NCBI GenBank assembly: GCA_000799755.1
Contig: JUHI01000004.1
Coordinates: forward strand, 310,001 to 374,000
DNA length: 64,000 bases
Direction of reading: 5' to 3'
DNA from: Martinezella tropici
GTDB taxonomy: Bacteria; Pseudomonadota; Alphaproteobacteria; Rhizobiales; Rhizobiaceae
Shown here: positions 48,625 to 57,073 of the stretch, one piece after another
Numbering within the stretch: position 1 is the first letter of the stretch
Layout: each line of letters opens with the position of its first letter
Program-made: the position numbers and the translations under genes
Notes under the pieces: model-generated
What the model was told of the DNA's origin: nothing
The model's database searches: none
What the model saw: the letters and a program-made list of their open reading frames with translations, nothing else

Positions 48625-49188
48625 GTGCCGCCGCCGCCGGAAGCGCCATCCCCGCCGATAGGCAAGACGGTCTCCGACGCCGGCGCCGGTCTGCTCGACG
48701 CGGCGCTGCGCCTACTCCGCCTGCTCGACAATCCGGCCGCGCTGCCCGTGCTCGGGCCGCTCGCCGAGCAGGAAATTCTCTATCACCTGCTCGCCGGCCC
48801 GGACGGCGCCAGGATGCGCCACATCACTTCCAGCCAGGGTCGGGTGGCCCAGATCGGCCGCGCCATCGCCTGGATCGGCCAGAACTTCCGCGAACGGTTC
48901 AGCATCGAACGACTTGCGGCGGAAGTGGGCATGAGTCCGTCGAGCCTGCACGAGCATTTTCGCGCCGTGACGGCGATGACGCCGCTACAATTCCAGAAGC
49001 AGCTCAGGCTGCAGGACGCGCGCAGCCTCATGCTGGTCGACGACATCGATGTCGCGACTGCCGCTTTGCGCGTCGGTTACGAAAGCCCGACGCAGTTCAG
49101 TCGCGAGTATCGCCGCCACTTCGGAGAACCGCCGGCGCGCGACATCGCCCGCTTGCGCGCTTCGCCCGGCTTGGCCGTGATGGCTTGA
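48625..49188 (+). pseudogene. AraC-family regulator lacking its N-terminal part
   Basis: The 187-residue frame covers the second half of the YP_AraC_N domain (LLDAALRLLRLLDNPAALPVLGPLAEQEILYHLLAG) and a complete AraC-type double HTH (about 85-185, ending QFSREYRRHFGEPPARDIARLRA). Full-length relatives are about 300 residues, so roughly 110 are missing. Upstream, another frame (about 48495-48600) reads as possible remains of the N-terminal domain (VFALRSETYVEAGDLAQIEMVA). A deletion plus frameshift is the likely cause. The intact HTH might still be made from GTG 48625. Confidence 0.65.
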
Positions 49189-49320
49189 GTTCAGCTTACC
49201 GGCGAGCGTCAAGGCTGGGAGCCACGTCTCCGGTTCTTCACTGACACCGTCGGCACCCGCTGCCTTGCTCGGGAAGCATATCAACGCTGCCTTTCGGGAA
49301 ACCCTGTCCAGAGCATAGCC

Positions 49321-51204
49321 TCACCTTGGAGCGCCATACGTTCCAGTGCGCAAGCCCGTCGCGAGCTCGGGCAGCGATCGCGTCATTGCATGGGTCGACA
49401 TCAGCGAGATCGCCCCGTCCATTCCTTCCGCGTACCGACGCAAAAGCTCAGTCATCGCCGTGCGATCGACCGCCCGCGAGAACTCAAAGCCTTGACCAAG
49501 GACACATCCCATCATCCAGAGCTGGCTGGCCTGAACCTCAGTCTCGATCCCCTCGGCCACCACACGGATGTCGAGCTGGCGCGCGATGTCGATCAACCCC
49601 TGGACAATCACCATCGCCGGATCGTCGGGCCATAATTGGGCGACGAAGGATCGGTCGATCTTGATCGCGTCCACCGGCATGCTGACGAGATGGGTTAACG
49701 AGGCATGGCCGGTCCCAAAATCGTCGAGCGAGACGCGCACGCCACTGCGCCGGAGCCTGCTGATTTCCGCGGAGATGACCTTGTCACGCCGACCCACCGA
49801 CACATTCTCGCTCACCTCGAGGATGAGGTGGTCGAGCGAGACGCCAGCTCGACCGAAGCTGTGCTCAAGCTTGCGTGTGAGATCGCCCGCATAAAAGTCG
49901 GCCGTCGAGACGTTCACGCCGACATATTGGAATGGAATGCCGGCATCGAGCCAGCCGCGGACATCCTTGGCGACGATCGAGAGCATGCGGCCCGTCAGCG
50001 CCGCCGCCACCTTGACGTCCGATGTCGCGTCCTGGAATTCGCTGGCCGCGATCACCTCGCCGGCCGCCGTTCGAAGCCGGCATAGCGCCTCGACACCGAC
50101 GATCTCGCGCGTGTCGAGACGAACGACCGGCTGATAATAGGCGTCGATGCGCCCCTCTGCGAGCGCCGCCGTAACGTCGCGAATCGCGTCGAGCCGATGG
50201 GTGATCCGGCTGCCGATGCCGGGCCAGTAGCGAACGAATCCGCCCCGGCCGGTCTCCTTGGCATGGTACAGCGCGAAATCCGCATTCTGATAAACGTCCG
50301 CCGCCGCGTTCCCCGCAAGCACTGCGCCGCCGATCGTGGCGGCCGGAACGACGACATGGCCATCGCAATCCGCCGGCGCTTCCAGCGCCGCGAAAATCCT
50401 GCCAGCTCGCGCCTCCAGATCGGTCAGGGCCTCCGGATACTGCACGATGACCGCGAACTCATCCCCGCCGAGCCGAAAGGTGACATCCGGCAACATGGCC
50501 GCCGCGATCCGCTCGCCGGCGGCGCGGATCAACCCGTCCCCAGCCGGATGACCGAACAGGTCATTCACGGTCTTGAGATTGTCGAGGTCAACAATGAACA
50601 GCGCCCACGATCCCGGCGCGTCGCAGGCCATGCTGGCGAGAGCCATGTTGAAGGCGGCCCGATTTGGCAGTCTCGTCAGTCCGTCGACGCTTGCGCGCCG
50701 CTCCCGGTCGGCGACACGCTCGTGACGCCGAAGCGCGATCTCGCAGAGCTCCACGCATTGGGCGATGACGGTCCTCTCGGGCTCGAGCGGAGACCGCGGC
50801 TCGCGAAAATATAGGGCCAATGCTCCGACCGGCTTGCCGTCCTGCCCCGTGATTGGAGCCGACCAGCACGCCTTGAGGCCCGCGGCGAGTGCAAGATCTC
50901 TGAGCTTCGCCCATTTTGGATCCGCGCTGATATCGGTCACGAAAACCGGCTGCCGCAGATAGGCGGCCCTTCCGCAAGAGCCCGCGTCCGGTCCCATCAT
51001 CAGGCCCCCGATGGCGCCGCTGAGTTCAGCGGGCAAACTCGGCGCCGCAAGAGGATCGAGAAGGCCCGCGGGATCGATCCGCATCACGGTGCAGATGACG
51101 CCGGGCAACAATGCCTCGACTTCCTGGCAGAGCTGGTGAACCGTGTCCTGCACGGGGGCGCCGTTTGCGATTAGGCGCAGAATCCGATTTTCGAAACAAA
51201 GCAA
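49321..51204 (-). CDS. GAF-GGDEF-EAL cyclic-di-GMP signalling protein
   Basis: The 627-residue protein has a GAF domain (about 5-158), a GGDEF domain with intact GGDEF at 246-250, and an EAL domain with EAL at 372-374. Later metal and catalytic motifs are present: NVSTADF, LEVSEN, DDFGTGH, IKIDRSF and EGIE. The position of the inhibitory RxxD site reads MLPD, so product inhibition is probably lost. It may both make and degrade c-di-GMP. The start is TTG 51204, ten codons after an in-frame stop. The gene stands alone between cargo and backbone. Confidence 0.88.
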   Translation of the reverse strand: MLCFENRILRLIANGAPVQDTVHQLCQEVEALLPGVICTVMRIDPAGLLDPLAAPSLPAELSGAIGGLMMGPDAGSCGRAAYLRQPVFVTDISADPKWAKLRDLALAAGLKACWSAPITGQDGKPVGALALYFREPRSPLEPERTVIAQCVELCEIALRRHERVADRERRASVDGLTRLPNRAAFNMALASMACDAPGSWALFIVDLDNLKTVNDLFGHPAGDGLIRAAGERIAAAMLPDVTFRLGGDEFAVIVQYPEALTDLEARAGRIFAALEAPADCDGHVVVPAATIGGAVLAGNAAADVYQNADFALYHAKETGRGGFVRYWPGIGSRITHRLDAIRDVTAALAEGRIDAYYQPVVRLDTREIVGVEALCRLRTAAGEVIAASEFQDATSDVKVAAALTGRMLSIVAKDVRGWLDAGIPFQYVGVNVSTADFYAGDLTRKLEHSFGRAGVSLDHLILEVSENVSVGRRDKVISAEISRLRRSGVRVSLDDFGTGHASLTHLVSMPVDAIKIDRSFVAQLWPDDPAMVIVQGLIDIARQLDIRVVAEGIETEVQASQLWMMGCVLGQGFEFSRAVDRTAMTELLRRYAEGMDGAISLMSTHAMTRSLPELATGLRTGTYGAPR

Positions 51205-51240
51205 ATCACGAGGGCCACCTACCCGGCAACAATATCATCG

Positions 51241-51257
51241 GCGACTATAATAGTCGT
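51241..51257. repeat. Palindrome (copy 1) upstream of ardC
   Basis: GCGACTATAATAGTCGT contains the 15-bp palindrome CGACTAT-A-ATAGTCG (51242-51256), including a TATAAT hexamer. The same palindrome occurs at 52912-52928. It lies 37 bases before the GAF-GGDEF-EAL gene start on one side and 136 bases before the ardC leader motif on the other. Confidence 0.7.
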
Positions 51258-51392
51258 CATAGGTAAATCCTGGGTGAGCTTGATTGCTAAATTTCGAATT
51301 AAGCATGGCCTGGGAGGGGAAAGCCTTCCCCTGCGGCCGAGCCTTGCGTCTCGACCGACCCCTTCTGCGGGGAGCGCCCCGCAACGCCCCCT

Positions 51393-51475
51393 GAGAGTGA
51401 GAGTGCGGACCGGCTTTGCCGTGACGGGTTGAGGGCTGGGAGAGAGGCTTCCGGCGCCCGTCGCGGAGATCCGCG
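51393..51475 (+). promoter_or_regulatory. Shared 5' leader motif (copy 1) before ardC
   Basis: GAGAGTGAGAG (51393-51403) is followed by GACGGG (51423-51428), a purine run GGAGAGAGG and CCCGTC (51457-51462), then GCGGAG and the ATG at 51476. GACGGG and CCCGTC can pair to close a large hairpin. The same elements in the same order precede two other genes of this element (53003 and 57074). Confidence 0.65.
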
Positions 51476-52438
51476 ATGTCCAGAAAGACCACACCCGCTC
51501 GCGCCGGCCAGGACCGGACGAGCCTCTACGACGACATTACCGGCAAGATCATCGCCGAGCTGGAGGCCGGCCGCGTGCCCTGGGTCCAGCCCTGGGGAAC
51601 GGCGGCGGCGAAGGCGCCGCTGACCATGCCGAGAAACGCCGCTACCGGCCGGCAATATTCCGGGATCAATGTCCTCATCCTCTGGGGCAGCGTCATCCAG
51701 CACGGCTTCGCCGGACAGAGCTGGCTGACGTTTCGCCAGGCGCTCGCGCTCGGCGGCAATGTCCGCAAGGGCGAACACGGCACCACCGTCGTCTATGCCG
51801 ACCGCTTCGTGCCGGACGACGAGAAAAGGCGCGCCCGCGAGACCGGCGACGACGCCCATGCCGTTCCGTTCCTGAAGCGCTTCACGGTGTTCAACGCGCA
51901 GCAATGCGAGAACCTGCCGGAGGACGTCGCCATCGTTGCGCCACCGCCATTGCCCGGCCTGATCGAACCCCGGGTCGAGGCGCTGATCGCGGCCACCGGC
52001 GTCGACTTTCGCATCGGCGGCAACCGCGCCTGCTACGCGCCGGGTCTCGACTATGTGATGGTCCCGCCGCCCCAGGCCTACTTCGAGCCGATCAACTGGC
52101 ACCGCACGGCCCTGCACGAGCTGGGGCACGCCAGCGGCCATCATAGCCGGCTGAACCGCGATCTCACCGGCGCCTTCGGGACCAAGAAATACGCGTTCGA
52201 GGAACTTGTCGCCGAGATGAACGCGGCCTTCTGCTGCGCCTCGCTCGGCATCGTCCCGACGGTGCGGCACGCCGACTATCTCGGATCGTGGCTCGAGGTG
52301 CTGCGCGAGGACAACCGCGCGATCGTGCGCGCCGCCAGCCAGGCCAGCAAGGCGGCCGATTGGCTGCTCGGCTTCCTCCCGGACGCGGAGCCGGCCTCGG
52401 TCATGGACGACGCCTCCGATGAACGGAGGGCGGCGTGA
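51476..52438 (+). CDS. ArdC-like antirestriction protein with zincin domain
   Basis: The 320-residue protein has an N-terminal ArdC domain (about residues 12-130, SLYDDITGKIIAELEAGRVPWVQPW and NAATGRQYSGINVLIL) that binds single-stranded DNA in this family. The C-terminal metallopeptidase-like domain has HELGH at about 213-217. ArdC proteins protect plasmid DNA entering a new host from restriction. The gene heads a backbone operon and carries the shared leader. It overlaps the next gene by GTGA. Confidence 0.9.
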   Translation: MSRKTTPARAGQDRTSLYDDITGKIIAELEAGRVPWVQPWGTAAAKAPLTMPRNAATGRQYSGINVLILWGSVIQHGFAGQSWLTFRQALALGGNVRKGEHGTTVVYADRFVPDDEKRRARETGDDAHAVPFLKRFTVFNAQQCENLPEDVAIVAPPPLPGLIEPRVEALIAATGVDFRIGGNRACYAPGLDYVMVPPPQAYFEPINWHRTALHELGHASGHHSRLNRDLTGAFGTKKYAFEELVAEMNAAFCCASLGIVPTVRHADYLGSWLEVLREDNRAIVRAASQASKAADWLLGFLPDAEPASVMDDASDERRAA

Positions 52439-52804
52439 TCCTCCTCACCCCGGAGCTCCGCGAGCGCCTGCTCGCCAACGGCCGCGCGCGGCGGCGATCA
52501 TGTCCCCGTCGTGCGTTTCTTCAACCCGCTCGGCATCGGCACCTGGCTAGCGACCGAACTCGACGACGACGGCGACACCCTGTTCGGTCTAGCCGATCTC
52601 GGCGAACCGGAGCTGGGCCCGTTCAGCCTCTCGGAAATGGCAGCGCTGCGCCTGCCGTTCGGCCTGGGCATCGAGCGCGACATCCTGTTCGAGGGCGCGT
52701 TCCCGATCTCCGTCTATGCCGAGGCGGCGCGCCGGACCGGCAGCCTCACGACCGCGGAACGCGTCCTTCACGCCGCCGCCAGCTCTCGCCGGGAAGCCAG
52801 GTAA
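52435..52804 (+). pseudogene. DUF2958 gene split by a frameshift
   Basis: GTG 52435 begins ILLTPELRERLLANGRAR, the usual N-terminus of DUF2958 proteins. The remainder, DHVPVVRFFNPLGIGTWLATELDDDGDTLFGLADLG and so on, continues in another frame to 52804. The frames must switch in the GC-repeat CGCGCGCGGCGGCG near 52484-52500, consistent with gain or loss of a base. DUF2958 genes normally follow ardC in ICE backbones. It may be a real pseudogene or a sequencing error. The downstream part could be expressed from GTG 52511. Confidence 0.7.
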
Positions 52805-52911
52805 TGCGCTTCCATCGCTGGCCACGACCCACTGCCTATCAGGAGACGCCGCGCAAACGCGAGATCGCACCAAACATCGGGCCCGGGACCGACGCGGATC
52901 CTGTTCCTGAT

Positions 52912-52928
52912 ACGACTATTATAGTCGT
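52912..52928. repeat. Palindrome (copy 2) upstream of the ParB-like gene
   Basis: ACGACTATTATAGTCGT is a perfect 17-bp palindrome about a central T. It matches the copy at 51241-51257 over its 15-bp core. It lies 75 bases before the second copy of the shared leader motif. Confidence 0.7.
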
Positions 52929-53002
52929 CCTGATCTATGCCACAGGAATCCCGATCTGAACATGCGTGCATCTCTCCCGGCGTCCGGGCGGTAGAGCCGG
53001 AA

Positions 53003-53084
53003 GAGAGTGAGAGGAGTGACGGGATTTCGTGACGGGTTGGAGGTTGAGAGAGTCTCTCGGCCGCCCGTCGCGGAGTACATCCCG
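53003..53084 (+). promoter_or_regulatory. Shared 5' leader motif (copy 2) before the ParB-like gene
   Basis: GAGAGTGAGAG (53003-53013), GACGGG (53031-53036), a GAGAGAG-like run and CCCGTC (53064-53069) precede GCGGAG and the ATG at 53085. From GACGGG to GCGGAG the sequence aligns closely with copy 1, and the spacing differs by only a few bases. Confidence 0.65.
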
Positions 53085-55214
53085 ATGGCTACTGCCGTTC
53101 AGAAGATCACCCTGTCGTCCTCGCGCGACATCCCCTTCAACAAGCTGGTGCTCAGCCAGTCCAACGTCCGGCGCGTGAAGGCCGGCGTCTCGATCGAGGA
53201 CCTGGCGGCCTCGATCGCCCGGCGAGGCCTGATCCAGAGCCTCAGCGTCTTCCCCGTGGTCGACGCCGAGGGCAATGAGACCGGCATGTTCGAGGTGCCG
53301 GCCGGCGGCCGCCGCTTCCGGGCGCTCGAAATGCTGGTGAAGCAGAAGCGCCTCGCCAAGGTCGCCCCCGTGCCTTGTGTGGTGCGCGAGCGCGACAGCG
53401 CCATCCTCCCGGAGGAGGTCTCCCTCGCCGAGAATATCGAGCGCGCTCCGCTCCATCCTCTGGATCAGTTCCGCGCCTTCCAGGACATGCGCGGCAAAGG
53501 CATGACCGAGGAGGAGATCGCCGCGGCCTTCTTCGTACCGGTCGCTGTCGTGAAGCAGCGGCTCCGGCTGGCGTCCATCTCGCCCGTATTGCTCGACGTC
53601 TATGCCGAGGACGGCATGACGCTGGAGCATCTCATGGCCTTCACCGTGTCGGACGACCATGTTCGTCAGGAGCAGGTCTGGGACGCGGTCAAGGATGCGT
53701 GGTCGAAGGAGCCATACCAGATCCGGCGCATGCTCACCGAGATCACGGTGCGCGCCTCCGACAAGCGCGCCGTCTTCATCGGCCTCGACGCCTATCAGGC
53801 CGCCGGCGGCATCGTCATGCGCGACCTGTTTCAGTCCGACGATGGCGGCTGGCTGCAGGACCCGGCGTTGCTGGATCGCCTGGTGGCCGAAAAGCTGAAG
53901 ACCACCGCCGAGGCGATCGCCGCCGAAGGCTGGAAGTGGATCGAGGTCGCCGTCAGCTTCCCCTACGACGCGACCCGCGGCCTGCGCGAGCTGCAGGGCG
54001 AGCCGCTCGATCTGACCGCGGAGGAGCAGGCGGCGATCGACGCCCTCAACGCCGAGTATCAAAAGCTCGAGGCGGACTATGAAGGCGCCGATGAACTGCC
54101 CGACGAGGTCGATCAGCGGCTCGGCGAGATCGAGACCGCGCTTGCCAGTTTCGAGGAACGTCCGGCCCGCTACGAACCTGACGATATCGCCCGCGCCGGC
54201 GTGTTCGTCAGCATCGCCCATGACGGCAACCTCGACATCGATCGCGGCTATGTCCGCCCCGAGGACGAAGCCCGGGCGACGACCGAAGGCGACGATGACG
54301 TCGATGCCAGCGGCCAGGCCAGTGATCCGGCCGAGCCGGTCATCCAGCGCGCCGTCATCACCATCGGTGGCCAGCCGTCCGAGCCCGAGGAGGACGAGGA
54401 CGACGCGATCAAGCCACTGCCGGATCGACTCGCCACCGAGTTGACCGCGCACCGCACGCTGGCCCTTCGCGACGCTCTGGCCAACAATCCGCACGTCGCG
54501 ATGACGGCGCTGCTGCACAAGCTGGTCGCCGACACCTTCCAGCACCGCAGCACCACCGGCGCGCTGGAGGCGTCGGTTCGGCATGTCTTCTTTCCCATTC
54601 AGGACGAGGCGCTGAAAGACAGCCCGTCGGCGCGCGCCGTTAGCGAGCGGCATGACGGCTGGGCCGGCGATATCCCGGCTGATGACGAGGCCCTGTGGGA
54701 TTGGATCGCCGGCCTCGACGAGACCAGCCGCATAGCATTGCTGGCGCATTGCGTGAGCTACGGCGTCAATGCGCTCTACGAGAAGCCCAATCCCTACGGC
54801 GGGAACGGCGTTTCGCAGCATGGTCTCGACCAGCGTCTGCGCCAGGCCAACCGGCTCGCGCGCGCGACCGGGCTCGACATGGTCGAGGCCGGCTGGCGTC
54901 CGACCGTCGGCAATTATCTCGGCCGCGTCACCAAGGCCCGCATCCTCGAGGCGGTGCGGGAAGGCGCAGGCGAACAGGCGGCGCAGCTCATCGACCACCT
55001 CAAGAAGGGTGACATGGCCAAGGAGGCCGAACGGCTGCTGGCCGATACCGGCTGGCTGCCCGAGCCGCTGCGTCTTGCCGATGTCGACGGCGCAGCGGGC
55101 GCGGATGGCGAGGAGGACGGCGTAGCGCTGCCGGAATTCCTCAGCGCCGATGACGAGGAAGAAGTCCCGGCCGATGCCGAGGACGACGAAGCCCACCTCG
55201 TCGCCGCGGAGTGA
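53085..55214 (+). CDS. Large ParB/RepB-like protein of ICE/plasmid type
   Basis: The 709-residue protein begins with a ParB N-terminal domain: NKLVLSQSNVRR (about 16-28), PAGGRRFRALEML (box II) and SLAENIERAPLHPLDQFRAF (about 109-128). A KorB-type HTH region follows (TEEEIAAAFFVPVAVVKQRLRLASISP). The long C-terminal part is acidic and unlike chromosomal ParB. Proteins of this size are conserved in alphaproteobacterial ICEs and plasmids. They may act in partition or as regulators; no ParA gene is adjacent. ATG 53085 is chosen from the domain boundary and the leader. Confidence 0.88.
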   Translation: MATAVQKITLSSSRDIPFNKLVLSQSNVRRVKAGVSIEDLAASIARRGLIQSLSVFPVVDAEGNETGMFEVPAGGRRFRALEMLVKQKRLAKVAPVPCVVRERDSAILPEEVSLAENIERAPLHPLDQFRAFQDMRGKGMTEEEIAAAFFVPVAVVKQRLRLASISPVLLDVYAEDGMTLEHLMAFTVSDDHVRQEQVWDAVKDAWSKEPYQIRRMLTEITVRASDKRAVFIGLDAYQAAGGIVMRDLFQSDDGGWLQDPALLDRLVAEKLKTTAEAIAAEGWKWIEVAVSFPYDATRGLRELQGEPLDLTAEEQAAIDALNAEYQKLEADYEGADELPDEVDQRLGEIETALASFEERPARYEPDDIARAGVFVSIAHDGNLDIDRGYVRPEDEARATTEGDDDVDASGQASDPAEPVIQRAVITIGGQPSEPEEDEDDAIKPLPDRLATELTAHRTLALRDALANNPHVAMTALLHKLVADTFQHRSTTGALEASVRHVFFPIQDEALKDSPSARAVSERHDGWAGDIPADDEALWDWIAGLDETSRIALLAHCVSYGVNALYEKPNPYGGNGVSQHGLDQRLRQANRLARATGLDMVEAGWRPTVGNYLGRVTKARILEAVREGAGEQAAQLIDHLKKGDMAKEAERLLADTGWLPEPLRLADVDGAAGADGEEDGVALPEFLSADDEEEVPADAEDDEAHLVAAE

Positions 55215-55273
55215 CCGGCTCGCGGGGCGGCTCCGGCCGCTCCGCACCCTCCTCAAATCGAAGGAGCGATCCG

Positions 55274-55495
55274 ATGGATCAACCCGATGCTGCGACGCCC
55301 CGGCGCGTCGTCTTCCAGTATCTCGTGCCCGTTCACGTCGAGGTCGAGGACGGCCTCGTCTGCCGCGTGACGGTCATCGACGAAACGCCGGTGCGTAACC
55401 CGACCGTGGTCGAAAGCGATCCCGCCTATCTCGACCAGGCCGTCCGCGCCGCCGATGACGGCCAGTCTTGGCCGTCCTGGCAGTTCGGCTACTAG
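55274..55495 (+). CDS. Small conserved backbone protein
   Basis: AAGGAG (55261-55266) lies seven bases before ATG 55274. The 73-residue acidic protein has a beta-rich RRVVFQYLVPVHVEVEDGLVCRVTVIDETPV core and ends WPSWQFGY. It follows the ParB-like gene by about 60 bases and is followed by an intrinsic terminator. Function unknown. Confidence 0.6.
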   Translation: MDQPDAATPRRVVFQYLVPVHVEVEDGLVCRVTVIDETPVRNPTVVESDPAYLDQAVRAADDGQSWPSWQFGY

Positions 55496-55524
55496 CCGCT
55501 TCCTCCACCATCCAACCCTTCTGA

Positions 55525-55550
55525 GCCCGGCCCCTGCGCCGGGCTTTTTT
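55525..55550 (+). terminator. Intrinsic terminator
   Basis: GCCCGGC (55525-55531) and GCCGGGC (55538-55544) form a perfect 7-bp stem with a 6-base loop, followed by six T residues. It ends the transcript of the ParB-like gene and its small neighbour. Confidence 0.85.
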
Positions 55551-55567
55551 CGTTTCAGGAGCCCGAC

Positions 55568-55969
55568 ATGACCGACTATCTCACCCGCTTCTCCTGCCTG
55601 CTCGACGTCGGCACGCCTGCTAACGTTGCGCGGGCATTCGACATCTACACGGCGCTGATGGCCGAGAACGGCCGCGAGGATCCGCCGGCCGAACCCTTCC
55701 TGCTGTCACTGACGCCGGAGCATGGCGCGAGCCGCCTCTGTCTTTGCGATCCCGGCACCGCCGACCCGCAGCTCCTCATCACCTTCGTCACGCGCTGCGC
55801 CGAAACCTTCAAGCTGACCGGTCGCTGGGGCTTTCAGTGGGCGGGCGTTGCATCCGACCCCGTCATCGACGGCTTCTCAGGCGGAGCGCATATCCTGGAC
55901 CTCGCCTCAGGCCGGACCCTCGCCTGGATGAGCACCGGCCGCTGGCTTGCCGAAGGCGGTGCGCGATGA
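55568..55969 (+). CDS. Conserved hypothetical backbone protein
   Basis: The 133-residue protein starts MTDYLTRFSCLLDVGTPANVARAFDIYTAL and ends with LDLASGRTLAWMSTGRWLAEGGAR. TCAGGAG precedes ATG. It has no membrane segment. The next gene starts by ATGA overlap. Its setting in the ICE backbone suggests a maintenance or regulatory role, but no family function is known to me. Confidence 0.6.
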   Translation: MTDYLTRFSCLLDVGTPANVARAFDIYTALMAENGREDPPAEPFLLSLTPEHGASRLCLCDPGTADPQLLITFVTRCAETFKLTGRWGFQWAGVASDPVIDGFSGGAHILDLASGRTLAWMSTGRWLAEGGAR

Positions 55970-56187
55970 TCCCCGACCACGCCCGCGCCAATTTCCAGAC
56001 ACTGCTGCGCGCCGCCGAAAGTGGCGATTTGGCGCTGATGGAATGCACCGATGCCATGACGGGCGAGCCTCGCTACGTCATCGCCGCGGTCGGCCGCGAC
56101 GGCGACAGCTACGTCTTCACGCCATTCGGCCATTTGGCAGAAGGCGACCCCTATGAGGCCTATGCGCCGCCCGTCGAGCGGACGTGA
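55966..56187 (+). CDS. DUF6117-like small protein
   Basis: The 73-residue protein MIPDHARANFQTLLRAAESGDLALMECTDAMTGEPRYVIAAVGRDGD and so on resembles DUF6117 proteins that occur in alphaproteobacterial ICEs. It starts by ATGA overlap with the preceding gene and converges with the HEPN-like gene. Function unknown. Confidence 0.65.
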   Translation: MIPDHARANFQTLLRAAESGDLALMECTDAMTGEPRYVIAAVGRDGDSYVFTPFGHLAEGDPYEAYAPPVERT

Positions 56188-56612
56188 CGGCCCACGAGCT
56201 TGTAGACATCGACAACGGTCGAGCGCGCCCGCGCCACAAACGCCGGATCGCCGGGCGGAACGGCAAAATCCATGAACGCGTGCTTCGGATAGTAGGCATT
56301 CAGCACTCCGACCACGTAGGAGAAATCGTCGGGAAGTCCATCCAGCCCGGCTGCCGCCACGCAGGCCAGTCCACGTTCCAAATCATGTCGGATTTCGCAT
56401 CGACACCGATCGTCGTTCCAGTCCCGTGTGAGCAGGAACGATTTCAGCACGAGTTCGCTGGCGATCGCCAGCGAATAGCAGATGTCGCGAGCATTGTCCG
56501 CGACAGGATCAGAGGCCGCACGGAGAAACCCTCGGCCGTTGCGGTAGAACGCCTTGGCTAACTCGCGCGCCTCAACATCAGTACTCGCGTCTACCAGACC
56601 GAGACCTCCCAC
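56160..56612 (-). CDS. HEPN-domain-like protein
   Basis: Reading from about GTG 56612, the product of some 150 residues contains ARELAKAFYRNGRGFLRAASDPVADNARDICYSLAIASELVLKSFLL, then IRHDLERGL and a late NAYYPKHAFMDF. This helix pattern resembles HEPN proteins linked to nucleotidyltransferases. The canonical R-x4-6-H is not clear, so RNase activity is doubtful. The start is uncertain because the frame runs into the 3' end of the next gene; no ribosome binding site decides it. It converges with the DUF6117-like gene. Confidence 0.5.
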   Translation of the reverse strand: MGGLGLVDASTDVEARELAKAFYRNGRGFLRAASDPVADNARDICYSLAIASELVLKSFLLTRDWNDDRCRCEIRHDLERGLACVAAAGLDGLPDDFSYVVGVLNAYYPKHAFMDFAVPPGDPAFVARARSTVVDVYKLVGRHVRSTGGA

Positions 56613-56947
56613 TGTCCGTTGACGCGCGCGAAGCCGATTGGCCGGTTCTGAGGCGTTGCATTCGGTTTGGCGGGATCCAGGGTGAGCTGAGTCATGCAGG
56701 TGACGCCGGGGCCGACATCGCCCGGCGAACAATCACCGAGCTTCAGCGTCGCGTTGGTGAGTGGACCCGTGAACAGGCGGTGCCGGCGAACCGCGGCGGT
56801 CGCCTGCTCCTCAGTCGGCTGCGCGACACCGGCCGCCACCGCTGGTGACGCCGCCACAGGCGCAATAACGGGCCGCAGCACGAACCCTGCGCCAAAGCCG
56901 ACCACCAGGCATCCCGCTGCAATGATGCCGATCGCGCTTCCCTTCAT
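56591..56947 (-). CDS. Small membrane-anchored protein
   Basis: From ATG 56947, with AAGAAGG eight bases upstream, the 118-residue protein has one N-terminal membrane segment (MKGSAIGIIAAGCLVVGFGAGFVL). An Ala/Pro-rich linker and a small extracytoplasmic domain with two cysteines follow (LKLGDCSPGDVGPGVTCMTQLTL), with WEVSVW at the end. It could be an inner-membrane-anchored periplasmic protein. It is divergent from the large helicase gene. Function unknown. Confidence 0.6.
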   Translation of the reverse strand: MKGSAIGIIAAGCLVVGFGAGFVLRPVIAPVAASPAVAAGVAQPTEEQATAAVRRHRLFTGPLTNATLKLGDCSPGDVGPGVTCMTQLTLDPAKPNATPQNRPIGFARVNGQWEVSVW

Positions 56948-57073
56948 CACGCCAACCTTCTTCGTCTGCCACCGCGCGGCCGGCGACGACACCTTCGTTT
57001 TGCTTTGGCGGTAGCTTAGCGGTGCGGCGGCCATGATGGAAGGCGAAGCGATCAATCGGGTGATGCGCGCACC

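Noticed and set aside
52935..55256. 773-residue minus-strand frame opposite the ParB-like gene
   Set aside because: Long antisense frames are common in high-GC DNA; the plus-strand ParB domains are clear.
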